Assembly: GCA_959605945.1 (NCBI GenBank)
Contig: CAUHGY010000013.1
Coordinates: forward strand, 1 to 32,613
Reading direction: 5' to 3'
Source of the DNA: an uncultured Clostridia bacterium
GTDB lineage: Bacteria; Bacillota; Clostridia; Christensenellales; Borkfalkiaceae
Length of the DNA: 32,613 bases
In this document: in pieces, positions 16,751-25,275 of the stretch
Layout: each line of letters starts with the position of its first letter
Numbering within the stretch: position 1 is the stretch's first letter
Translations under genes and position numbers: made by a program
The notes under the pieces: generated by a model
The model's input: the letters and a program-made list of their open reading frames with translations, nothing else
What the model was told of the DNA's origin: nothing
Databases searched by the model: none

Positions 16751-18661
16751 ATGCCTGTAAAGAAAAATACGCCCAAGCGCAATGATTTTCCCGTCTATTT
16801 GTTTCATCAGGGCACCAATTATTCGGCTTATGAATTTTTGGGCGCTCATTTCGGCAGGGAAAACGGCGTTTCGGGCGTTTTTTTCAGAACATGGGCGCCC
16901 AATGCCGACGCAGTTTCGGTAGTGGGCGATTTCAACGGGTGGAATCCCGAGGCAAACCCCGCCGAGAGAATAAGCGACGGCGGTATATACGAAGCCTTCG
17001 TACCGGCGCTGAAACAGTTTGATCTATATAAGTTCGCCGTCATAAAAGACGGAAAAACATTCTATAAGGCCGATCCTTATGCTTTTTATTCCGAGAAAGC
17101 GCCGCATACGGCCTCTGAAATTTACGATCTTTCGGGCTATGAATGGAGAGACGGCGATTATATCAGAAACAAGGTGCCGCCGTACGACCGTCCCATGAAT
17201 ATTTACGAGGTCAATTTTGCCTCCTGGAAGCGTCATGCGGACGGCGGATATTACACTTACAGAGAGCTTGCAAAAGAACTTGTAAACTACGTTGCGGCGC
17301 TCGGTTACACGCATATAGAAATAATGCCCGTCTCCGAATATCCTTTTGACGGTTCCTGGGGATATCAGGTGACCGGATATTACTCGATAACTTCCCGTTT
17401 CGGCACCCCGCACGATTTCATGTATTTTGTGGACGAATGCCATAAAAAGGGTCTGGGAGTGATTCTCGACTGGGTGCCGGCTCATTTTCCGAAGGACGAG
17501 CACGGGCTTTACGAATTCGACGGCACTGCCTGCTATGAAAATCAGGGTTGGGACAGAAAAGAGCATAAGGCGTGGGGCACGCGCATCTTTGACTGGGGCA
17601 GAAACGAAGTGCAATGTTTTCTTATTTCAAACGCCCTGTTTTTGATGGAAGTTTTTCATGCCGACGGTCTCAGAGTGGACGCTGTGGCGTCGATGCTTTA
17701 TCTCGATTACGACAGAAAGGCGGGCGAATGGATACCTAACCGCAACGGCGGCAACTATAATCTCGAAGCCATTGCTTTTTTGCAGAAACTTAATACGGAA
17801 GTATTTAAAAGATTTCCTCACGCATTGATGATTGCCGAAGAATCCACGGCTTTCCCGATGATAACAAAACCCGTCGACGTGGGAGGACTCGGCTTTAACT
17901 TCAAATGGAACATGGGATGGATGAACGATTCGCTTTCATATATGCAGACCGACCCTTATTTCCGTTCGGGCGCGCACAATAAACTCACGTTTTCCATGTA
18001 TTATGCGTTCAGCGAGAACTTTATTCTGCCCATATCTCATGACGAGGTGGTTCACGGCAAAAAATCGTTGATAGACAAAATGTTCGGCGATATTGACTGC
18101 AAGTTTGCAAATCTGAGAGCTTTTAACGCTTATATGTATGCGCATCCCGGTAAAAAACTGACGTTTATGGGCAACGAGTACGGGCAGTTCAGAGAATGGA
18201 ATTATCAGGAAGGCCTGGAATTTTTCATGTTGGGTTTTGAAAATCACAAAAAGCTTTTCGATTACAACAGGAAGCTTAACTTTATTTATAAAGATACGCC
18301 TGCTCTTTACGAAAGGGACGACGGATGGGCGGGCTTTGAATGGATAAGCGCGGATGAAAGGGATAACAATATCATATCATTCATCAGGAAAGATAAAAAA
18401 GGCAGTTCCGTCACTGTGGTAATAAATTTTTCGGGCAACGATTTCAGACGGTACAGGTTGGGGGTTGACAGCGGCGCTTACAAAATCGTGCTTTGTTCGG
18501 ACGACAGAAAGTTCGGCGGATCGGGCAGAGTGAGCCGTAAAAGTCTTAAGACGGTTAAAAAAAGCGCGCACGGAAAAAAATATTCGCTTTCGCTGCGGCT
18601 GCCGCCGTTTACCGCGCTGTATCTCGTGAAGTCCGAAAATGCCGGAAATCAACAGGCATGA
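16751..18661 (+). CDS. glgB: 1,4-alpha-glucan branching enzyme
   Basis: This GH13 enzyme transfers alpha-1,4 glucan segments to make alpha-1,6 branches in glycogen. The N-terminal CBM48 domain includes FRTWAPNADAVSVVGDFNGW, and the (beta/alpha)8 barrel follows. Catalytic residues are visible: nucleophile Asp310 in HADGLRVDAVASM, acid/base Glu363 in IAEESTAFP and the third acid Asp431 in ISHDEVVHGKKS. The C-terminal beta domain ends the chain. Length is 636 residues, the shorter Bacillota form without an extra N-terminal domain. I start it at ATG 16751 after AAGGAGTTTT; an in-frame upstream TTG at 16736 lies within pgi. It is separated from glgC by about 100 bases with no clear promoter or terminator. 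Confidence 0.97.
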   Translation: MPVKKNTPKRNDFPVYLFHQGTNYSAYEFLGAHFGRENGVSGVFFRTWAPNADAVSVVGDFNGWNPEANPAERISDGGIYEAFVPALKQFDLYKFAVIKDGKTFYKADPYAFYSEKAPHTASEIYDLSGYEWRDGDYIRNKVPPYDRPMNIYEVNFASWKRHADGGYYTYRELAKELVNYVAALGYTHIEIMPVSEYPFDGSWGYQVTGYYSITSRFGTPHDFMYFVDECHKKGLGVILDWVPAHFPKDEHGLYEFDGTACYENQGWDRKEHKAWGTRIFDWGRNEVQCFLISNALFLMEVFHADGLRVDAVASMLYLDYDRKAGEWIPNRNGGNYNLEAIAFLQKLNTEVFKRFPHALMIAEESTAFPMITKPVDVGGLGFNFKWNMGWMNDSLSYMQTDPYFRSGAHNKLTFSMYYAFSENFILPISHDEVVHGKKSLIDKMFGDIDCKFANLRAFNAYMYAHPGKKLTFMGNEYGQFREWNYQEGLEFFMLGFENHKKLFDYNRKLNFIYKDTPALYERDDGWAGFEWISADERDNNIISFIRKDKKGSSVTVVINFSGNDFRRYRLGVDSGAYKIVLCSDDRKFGGSGRVSRKSLKTVKKSAHGKKYSLSLRLPPFTALYLVKSENAGNQQA

Positions 18662-18761
18662 ACGGCATAAAAATAGAAAGTCATTAACCGTGGTGCAAAG
18701 ACCGCAGACAGCGCCCGGGTTCGTTTAAAACAGCACAGAACATAAGGAGAACTTGAAATTT

Positions 18762-19967
18762 ATGATAAGGAAGAAAAAATGTGTGGCCATGCTTCTTGCA
18801 GGCGGGCAGGGCAGCAGGCTCTACGCGCTTACGAACAATATCGCAAAGCCGGCGGTATCTTTCGGCGGAAAGTACAGAATTATCGACTTTCCGCTGTCTA
18901 ACTGCGTCAACTCCGGCATTGATACCGTGGGCGTTCTGACGCAATATCAACCGCTATTTTTAAACGACTACATAGGCAACGGTCAGCCGTGGGACTTGGA
19001 CAGGGCATTCGGCGGCGTGCATATTCTTTCGCCTTATCAGGGTAAACATTCTTCCGACTGGTATAAAGGTACTGCAAACGCAATATATCAGAATCTGCAT
19101 TTTTTGCGGCAGTTCAATCCCGATTATGTGTTGGTTCTGTCCGGCGACCACATTTATAAGATGAACTACTCTACAATGCTTAATTATCATATTCTGTACA
19201 ATGCGGACTGCACCATTGCGGCGATTGACGTGCCCCTTGCCGACGCCGGCCGATTCGGCATTCTGAACACGAGAGAGGACGGCAGCATTTACGAGTTTGA
19301 GGAAAAACCTAAAAAGCCCAAGTCTACTTTGGCGTCGATGGGCATATACATTTTTTCGGCCGACAAACTTTATAAGTATCTGGAACAAGACAATGCAGAC
19401 TTATCTTCATCGCATGATTTCGGGAAGAACGTGCTTCCCGCAATGCTTGCTGCCGGCGAAAAGATGATGGCTTATAAGTTCGAGGGGTATTGGAAAGATG
19501 TCGGCACACTGGATTCGCTTTACCAGGCCAATATGGATCTTCTCGGCGATGTTCCCAAATTCGACGTTGCCGATACGGGATGGAAAATACAGTCCAGAAG
19601 CCCGCTTGCTCCTCCGCAGTATCTCGGAAAAGACGCCAAGGTCAACGGCAGCATCATAATGTCCGGCAGTGAAATTTACGGCACGGTGGAAAATTCGGTG
19701 CTGTCAAGCTCGGTCATTGTCGGGAAGGGGGCGGTGGTCAAAAACAGCATAATTATGGCAGATACCGTCATCGGCGACGGCGCGACCGTCGAATATTCGA
19801 TCATCGATGAAAACACCGTTGTGGGTAAAAACGCCGTAATAGGACGGCCCAAATCGTCGGGGGCAGGCATGGCTGTGCTGGGCAGAAATATTAAAATTTG
19901 CGACGGAGGCGTGATCGAAGGCGGCGAGATGATAGACAAAGACGTCGTCGGGGGGATAAACGAATGA
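18762..19967 (+). CDS. glgC: Glucose-1-phosphate adenylyltransferase
   Basis: This enzyme makes ADP-glucose from ATP and glucose-1-phosphate, the committed step of glycogen synthesis. The nucleotide-binding motif LLAGGQGSRLYALT is near the N-terminus, followed by KPAVSFGGKYRIIDFPLSN, the product-binding NGQPWDLDRAFGG and YEFEEKPKKPKS, and a C-terminal left-handed beta-helix of hexapeptide repeats (IIMSGSEIYGTVENSVLSSS). Length is 401 residues. ATG 18762 is preferred because MIRKKKCVAMLLAGG is the family's usual opening; TTG 18753 lies only three bases after AAGGAGA. The stop overlaps the glgD start in an ATGA, as expected for subunits made in fixed ratio; GlgC and GlgD form a heteromeric enzyme in some Bacillota. 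Confidence 0.97.
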   Translation: MIRKKKCVAMLLAGGQGSRLYALTNNIAKPAVSFGGKYRIIDFPLSNCVNSGIDTVGVLTQYQPLFLNDYIGNGQPWDLDRAFGGVHILSPYQGKHSSDWYKGTANAIYQNLHFLRQFNPDYVLVLSGDHIYKMNYSTMLNYHILYNADCTIAAIDVPLADAGRFGILNTREDGSIYEFEEKPKKPKSTLASMGIYIFSADKLYKYLEQDNADLSSSHDFGKNVLPAMLAAGEKMMAYKFEGYWKDVGTLDSLYQANMDLLGDVPKFDVADTGWKIQSRSPLAPPQYLGKDAKVNGSIIMSGSEIYGTVENSVLSSSVIVGKGAVVKNSIIMADTVIGDGATVEYSIIDENTVVGKNAVIGRPKSSGAGMAVLGRNIKICDGGVIEGGEMIDKDVVGGINE

Positions 19968-21076
19968 GAGCGGTAGGTATAATATTTTCGAATATTCATG
20001 ACAGCAACGTTTCGGAGCTTGCAAGGATAAGAACGCTCGGCTCCATACCTTTCGGCGGCAGATACCGTTTAATCGATTTTCCGCTTTCAAATATGGTCAA
20101 TTCGGGTATAGATACGGTCGGCATCATTACGAAAAGCAACTATCAGTCGCTGATGGATCACGTCGGCAGCGGTAAAGACTGGGATCTGGCGAGAAAAGAC
20201 GGCGGACTTATAATTCTTCCGCCTTTCGGCAATTCGGACAGCGACAGGCTTTACACTTCGCGTCTTGAAGCTCTCAAAGGCATCACCAGATTTCTGTCCC
20301 GTGCCGACGAAGATTATGCGGTTATGTCCGACTGCGACAACGTGATGCGCATAAATTATAACGATATAATCGAAGAGCACATAAGAAACCGTGCCGACAT
20401 AACGCTCGTCTATAAAAAGATGCGGGCGGAAGATGTAAGCGACCTTTCGGCTACGGGGCTGACAGTCAGCGGCGGCAGGGTCATAGGGGTCAGCTATAAA
20501 ACAAGACCCGAAAAAGGAGATTTCAATTACTTCGTAAACATTTTCATCATGAAAAAATCTTTGCTCGAAAATATAGTCGCCGACAGTATTTCTCATGCAA
20601 AGAGCAGTTTTATGAACGACGTGATCGCCGCAAATTTAAAAAGCATGAGAATTATGGCAAGCGAACATAAGGGTTTTTATGCCGGCATCACTTCGCTTCT
20701 TGCATATTATAACAGCAATCTTAAAATGCTTGACGGCGATGTCCGGCACGAACTTTTCGGAGACAGAAGCGTGTTCACCAAAATACGCGACTCGGCGCCC
20801 ACAAAATACGGAAACTCGGCTATCGTCAGAAATTCGCTTATCGCCGACGGGTGTTCTATCGAAGGAGAAGTCGAAAACAGCGTTATTTTCAGAAACGTCA
20901 AAGTGGCGCGAGGCGCGGTCGTAAAAAACAGCGTTATAATGCAGAATACGATGGTCGGAGAACACTGCACGCTCAATTGCATCATTACCGATAAAAACGT
21001 TGTCGTAACCGACAAGAAAGTGCTTTCTGGCAGCGACAATCATCCTTTCTATATCGGCAAAGGAATAATGGTATAA
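19964..21076 (+). CDS. glgD: GlgD, non-catalytic ADP-glucose pyrophosphorylase subunit
   Basis: This GlgC paralogue is confined to Bacillota and modulates the catalytic GlgC subunit. It keeps FGGRYRLIDFPLSNMVNSGID, close to the corresponding GlgC segment, and the C-terminal beta-helix repeats (AIVRNSLIADGCSIEGEVEN). The GGxGxRL nucleotide loop is replaced by FSNIHDSNVSELARIRTL, so it should not catalyse the reaction by itself. That loss is the family's normal state, not decay. ATG 19964 overlaps the glgC stop (ATGA) and follows a GGGGGG-type ribosome site inside glgC, while an in-frame ATG at 19898 lies within glgC and is unlikely. Length is 370 residues. Confidence 0.95.
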   Translation: MRAVGIIFSNIHDSNVSELARIRTLGSIPFGGRYRLIDFPLSNMVNSGIDTVGIITKSNYQSLMDHVGSGKDWDLARKDGGLIILPPFGNSDSDRLYTSRLEALKGITRFLSRADEDYAVMSDCDNVMRINYNDIIEEHIRNRADITLVYKKMRAEDVSDLSATGLTVSGGRVIGVSYKTRPEKGDFNYFVNIFIMKKSLLENIVADSISHAKSSFMNDVIAANLKSMRIMASEHKGFYAGITSLLAYYNSNLKMLDGDVRHELFGDRSVFTKIRDSAPTKYGNSAIVRNSLIADGCSIEGEVENSVIFRNVKVARGAVVKNSVIMQNTMVGEHCTLNCIITDKNVVVTDKKVLSGSDNHPFYIGKGIMV

Positions 21077-21172
21077 CCTTTGCGCGGCGGTTTTTATGTC
21101 TGAATACGGGCAATCTCTCTTTTATCCGCAAGTTTTCGGGCGGATGGGAAATAATATAAGAGGTGGAAAATA

Positions 21173-22840
21173 ATGAAAAACGAACAGGCGAATGTTGTAA
21201 TGAAGGTAAAATCGGAAAATACGGACAGAGAAAAAACGCCGTCAAAAAGCGGCGCTGCATCGGAGAAAAACGGCAGAGCCGGAACGTCTTTGAAAACAGC
21301 GAAAAAAACGGCGTCCGATGAAAAAACAAAGGAAAAAGCGCCTTCGGGGCGCAATCCTAAGGCGGGGCAGCTTCCCAAAATCGACGTTTTCCAAAAAAAG
21401 AAAATTATATTTCTCGGTTCGGAAGCGGCGCCTTTCGTCGCCACGGGCGGACTTGCCGACGTGCTCGGATCTCTTCCCAAAGCGCTTGCAGAAAACAAAG
21501 CGCTCGACGTCAGCGTGATCTTGCCGCTTTACGGCTGTATATCGCAGGATTATAAATCGCAGTTTAAATTTCTGATCAATTTCAATGTTTCTGTAGGCTG
21601 GCGCTGGCAGTATTGCGGCGTGTTCGTTTACGAATATTGCGGCGTGAAATTTTATTTTATCGACAATGAATATTATTTTAAACGCGAAGGCAACATTTAC
21701 GGTTTTTATGACGACGGAGAAAGATTTGCGTTTTTTTCACGCGCGGCGCTCGACGCGATAGCACGTCTCGATATTTATCCCGACATACTGCACTGCAACG
21801 ACTGGCAGACTGCGGCATCCGTGATCTTTCTTAAAGGCATGTATTACGGGGATGAAAAGTTCAGACGCATAAAAACGGTTTTTACAATTCATAACATCGA
21901 ATATCAGGGCGTTTTCGGAATGGATACGCTGGGCAGCCTTTTCGGATTTCCTTCGTCGCTTCAATCTTTTGTGGAGTTCGACGGCAACGTAAACCTGATG
22001 AAAGGCGCCATAGAGATGACAGATATTCTGACAACGGTCAGCCCGACTTACGCCGAAGAGATAAAAGACGCATATTACGCGCACAGATTGGAAAACATTA
22101 TAAGGCGCAATGCGCATAAACTGTGCGGCATATTGAACGGCATAGACGAAGATTTTTATAATCCGGCGACCGATAAGTGCCTTTTTGCAAACTATTCGCA
22201 AAGCGATATGGGGGGCAAAGCCGTGTGTAAAGAAGAATTGCAGCGCATGCTGGGGCTTGCCGTAAGAAAAGACGTGCCTCTTGTTGCGGTGATATCCCGT
22301 CTTGTATCGCATAAAGGGCTGGATCTTATAAAGTGCACGGTGGAAAGTTTCCTTTCGCAGGACGTGCAGCTTGCGGTGCTTGGGAAAGGCGAGATAGCGT
22401 ACGAGAATTTTTTCCGCCATATAGCGGGAAGTTACAGCGGCAAATGCGCCGCAGTGATAGCGTATAACCAGGATCTTTCGCGTAAAATCTATTCGGGCGC
22501 AGATATTTTCCTTATGCCTTCGAAAACCGAGCCGTGCGGCCTTTCTCAGATGATAGCAAGCCGTTACGGTACAGTACCCGTCGTCAGGGAAACCGGCGGC
22601 CTTAACGACAGCATCAAAGCATATACCGGTGATTCGGGCAACGGCTTTACTTTCAAAGACTATAACGCGCACGACATGCTTTATGTTTTAAATCAGGCGG
22701 TCAGAACATATCAGAACAAGGCCGCTTGGGAAGATGTGCGCCGCCGCGCCATGACTTCCGATTTTTCATGGAAGGCCAGCGCGGAAAAATATCAAAGACT
22801 TTACGGGGTTGACGGCGCCGTGAAGCCGCAATCGTTTTAA
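21173..22840 (+). CDS. glgA: Glycogen synthase (ADP-glucose) with N-terminal extension
   Basis: This GT5 enzyme adds glucose from ADP-glucose to growing alpha-1,4 chains. The GT5 domain begins near residue 75 with KKKIIFLGSEAAPF and FVATGGLADVLGSLP. The catalytic glutamate region is PSKTEPCGLSQMIASRYG (Glu453), followed by VVRETGGLNDSI. Length is 555 residues against about 480 usual. The extra 74 or so residues at the start are Lys/Ser/Thr/Glu/Ala-rich, low-complexity and probably disordered. The KTGGL motif that binds ADP-glucose in E. coli reads ATGGL here, a variant I believe also occurs in other Clostridia. The start ATG 21173 has AGAGGTGG upstream, and the open frame is continuous, so the extension is translated unless a later start is used. 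A 96-base gap separates it from glgD. Confidence 0.95.
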   Translation: MKNEQANVVMKVKSENTDREKTPSKSGAASEKNGRAGTSLKTAKKTASDEKTKEKAPSGRNPKAGQLPKIDVFQKKKIIFLGSEAAPFVATGGLADVLGSLPKALAENKALDVSVILPLYGCISQDYKSQFKFLINFNVSVGWRWQYCGVFVYEYCGVKFYFIDNEYYFKREGNIYGFYDDGERFAFFSRAALDAIARLDIYPDILHCNDWQTAASVIFLKGMYYGDEKFRRIKTVFTIHNIEYQGVFGMDTLGSLFGFPSSLQSFVEFDGNVNLMKGAIEMTDILTTVSPTYAEEIKDAYYAHRLENIIRRNAHKLCGILNGIDEDFYNPATDKCLFANYSQSDMGGKAVCKEELQRMLGLAVRKDVPLVAVISRLVSHKGLDLIKCTVESFLSQDVQLAVLGKGEIAYENFFRHIAGSYSGKCAAVIAYNQDLSRKIYSGADIFLMPSKTEPCGLSQMIASRYGTVPVVRETGGLNDSIKAYTGDSGNGFTFKDYNAHDMLYVLNQAVRTYQNKAAWEDVRRRAMTSDFSWKASAEKYQRLYGVDGAVKPQSF

Positions 22841-22860
22841 TTTTTATACAGGAGATATCT

Positions 22861-25275
22861 ATGACTGAAAAAGACGCGGTTTCGCTTATCAGAGGCAAAT
22901 TATCCAGATATTTCGGGGTGTCGCCCAAAGAAGCCGATAAAGGTCAGCTGTACAAAGCGGTGGTTATGTGTATACGTGACGTGCTGCTTGAAAAGCGGAC
23001 GGCTTTCAACAAAAAATACCGCGAACGCGGCGGCAAGAGAGTTTACTATCTGTGCATGGAGTTTCTGCTCGGCAGGTCGCTGAAAAACAACGCCTATAAT
23101 CTGGGCCTTACCGACGTTTTTGACGCTGCTCTGCATTCGGAATTCAACAGCAGTCTGGCAGAGCTTTTTGAAATGGAGCCCGACGCAGGGCTTGGAAACG
23201 GCGGCCTTGGCAGACTTGCCGCCTGCTTTATGGACGCTCTTGCGGGTCAGAATTATCCCGCAATGGGCTATTCTATACGCTACGAATACGGTCTTTTTAA
23301 GCAAAAAATCGTCGACGGGTGGCAGACTGAACTTCCCGATGTCTGGCTGCCCGGCGGGGAAGTGTGGCTGACTCCGCGTCCCGACAAGACATTTAAAGTA
23401 AAATTTGACGGTTATATCAAAGAACAGTGGACGGAAAGCGGCCTTAAAATAGAACATGCAGACGCAAAAGTCGTCGAAGCCGTCGCATATGATATGATGG
23501 TTTCCGGCTATCACAGCGAGGCGGTGTCCGTCTTAAGGCTGTGGAAAACGCAGAACATTCATGAATTCGACATGAAAACATTTTCGCAGGGCGACTATAT
23601 GCGCAGCATGCAGGAAGATAACGAAGCCGAGCTCATATCCAAGGTGCTGTATCCGTCTGACAATCATTTCGAAGGCAAATCGCTGCGCTTAAAGCAGCAG
23701 TATCTGCTCGTTTCCGCAGCTTTGCAGGATATTACAGGCGATCATAAAAAACGGTACGGTTCGCTGTCGACGCTGCCCGAAAAAGCCGCAATTCACTTAA
23801 ACGATACCCATCCTGCACTGGCCGTTCCGGAACTGATGCGCATTTTGATGGATGAGAACGGCTTTTCCTGGGACGACGCCTGGAGCATAGTCTGCCGGAC
23901 GGTGGCGTATACCAATCATACGGTCATGAGCGAAGCGCTTGAAACTTGGAGCGAGGACCTGATTGCAAGGCGTCTGCCGCGTATCTATATGATTTTAAAA
24001 GAAATAAATCAGCGGTTCTGCGCAGATATGTGGAACAGGTATCCCGGCAACTGGGACAAGATAGAGCGCATGAGCATATTTTCTCACAGTCAGGTCCGTA
24101 TGGCAAATCTCAGCGTTGTGGCGTCGCACAAAGTGAACGGCGTGTCGGCGCTGCACAGCGAAATAATCAAGGAAAGCATATTCAGGGATTTTTACGAAAC
24201 TTTCCCCGATAAATTCACTTCGGTCACCAACGGAATAGCCCACAGGCGCTGGCTTTGCCAGTCCAATCCCGAATTGTGTTCGCTTATAAGCGGCTGTATC
24301 GGAGACGGCTATATTACCGACGCATCAAAACTGTGCGAACTGAAAAAGTTTGTCAAAGACAAGCGCGTTCTTGAAGATATAAATCGAATAAAACGCATAA
24401 AAAAATTGCAGTTCGTCGATTTCGCGAAGAAAAAACAAGGCGTTATCATTGACCCTGACACGGTGTTCGACGTACAGGCAAAGCGCCTGCACGAGTATAA
24501 GCGGCAGCTGATGAATGCCCTATATATAATATCTCTGTATAACGATTTAAAGGACAATCCGCAGGCGGATGTATTGCCCAAAACCTTTATTTTCGGCGCC
24601 AAAGCCGCGCCGGGGTATTATTTTGCCAAACAGATAATAAAACTCATCTGCAATCTGGCGGAGGATATAAGAAAAAATCCCGCAGTAAACAAAAAGCTCA
24701 ATGTAGTATACATGGAAGATTACTGCGTGACCATGGCTGAAAAACTTATGCCCGCGTCAGAAATAAGCGAGCAGATCTCCCTTGCGGGAAAAGAAGCCAG
24801 CGGAACGGGTAACATGAAATTCATGATAAACGGCGCGCTCACAATAGGCACTCTGGACGGCGCCAACGTCGAGATGCTGGAAGCCGTCGGCAGCGACAAT
24901 ATTTTTATTTTCGGACTGACGGCGAAAGAAGTGGAAACGCTTTGGCGTCAGGGATACAATTCTACGGAATATTATACGGCAAGCAAGCGGTTGGAAAAGG
25001 TCGTCTCTGCGCTTAACGCCGGATTTAACGGTCAGTCTTTTTCGGATATAGCGAAGTATTTGCTTACGGGCAGCCCCGTTGCCGATCCGTATATGTGTTT
25101 TGCGGATTTCGGCAGCTTTTGCGAGATTCACAGTCATGCCGACAGCGTTTACCGCAACAGGCTGCTGTGGGCGGAAAAGAGCCTTAACAACATAGCGTCC
25201 GCGGGGATTTTTTCCGCCGACAGAAGCATACGCGAGTATGCGGAGAATATCTGGGATTTAAAAAGCATAAAGTAA
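22861..25275 (+). CDS. glgP: Glycogen/maltodextrin phosphorylase
   Basis: This GT35 enzyme releases glucose-1-phosphate from the non-reducing ends of alpha-1,4 glucans. It needs pyridoxal phosphate, and the binding lysine is Lys653 in EASGTGNMKFMINGALTIGT, the family signature. The other core stretches are present: GLGNGGLGRLAACFMDA near the N-terminus, HLNDTHPALAVPELMR, TVMSEALETW, and the RLHEYKRQLMNAL substrate region. Length is 804 residues, standard for bacterial GlgP. The start ATG 22861 lies 20 bases after glgA with ACAGGAGATATCT as the ribosome site. Co-transcription of the synthesis and breakdown enzymes is common in Clostridia and implies control of flux at enzyme level. Confidence 0.97.
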   Translation: MTEKDAVSLIRGKLSRYFGVSPKEADKGQLYKAVVMCIRDVLLEKRTAFNKKYRERGGKRVYYLCMEFLLGRSLKNNAYNLGLTDVFDAALHSEFNSSLAELFEMEPDAGLGNGGLGRLAACFMDALAGQNYPAMGYSIRYEYGLFKQKIVDGWQTELPDVWLPGGEVWLTPRPDKTFKVKFDGYIKEQWTESGLKIEHADAKVVEAVAYDMMVSGYHSEAVSVLRLWKTQNIHEFDMKTFSQGDYMRSMQEDNEAELISKVLYPSDNHFEGKSLRLKQQYLLVSAALQDITGDHKKRYGSLSTLPEKAAIHLNDTHPALAVPELMRILMDENGFSWDDAWSIVCRTVAYTNHTVMSEALETWSEDLIARRLPRIYMILKEINQRFCADMWNRYPGNWDKIERMSIFSHSQVRMANLSVVASHKVNGVSALHSEIIKESIFRDFYETFPDKFTSVTNGIAHRRWLCQSNPELCSLISGCIGDGYITDASKLCELKKFVKDKRVLEDINRIKRIKKLQFVDFAKKKQGVIIDPDTVFDVQAKRLHEYKRQLMNALYIISLYNDLKDNPQADVLPKTFIFGAKAAPGYYFAKQIIKLICNLAEDIRKNPAVNKKLNVVYMEDYCVTMAEKLMPASEISEQISLAGKEASGTGNMKFMINGALTIGTLDGANVEMLEAVGSDNIFIFGLTAKEVETLWRQGYNSTEYYTASKRLEKVVSALNAGFNGQSFSDIAKYLLTGSPVADPYMCFADFGSFCEIHSHADSVYRNRLLWAEKSLNNIASAGIFSADRSIREYAENIWDLKSIK

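Noticed and set aside
19964..21076. GlgD as a decayed GlgC duplicate
   Set aside because: Loss of the nucleotide loop is the family's standard state, and glgC/glgD overlap and co-occur widely in Bacillota.
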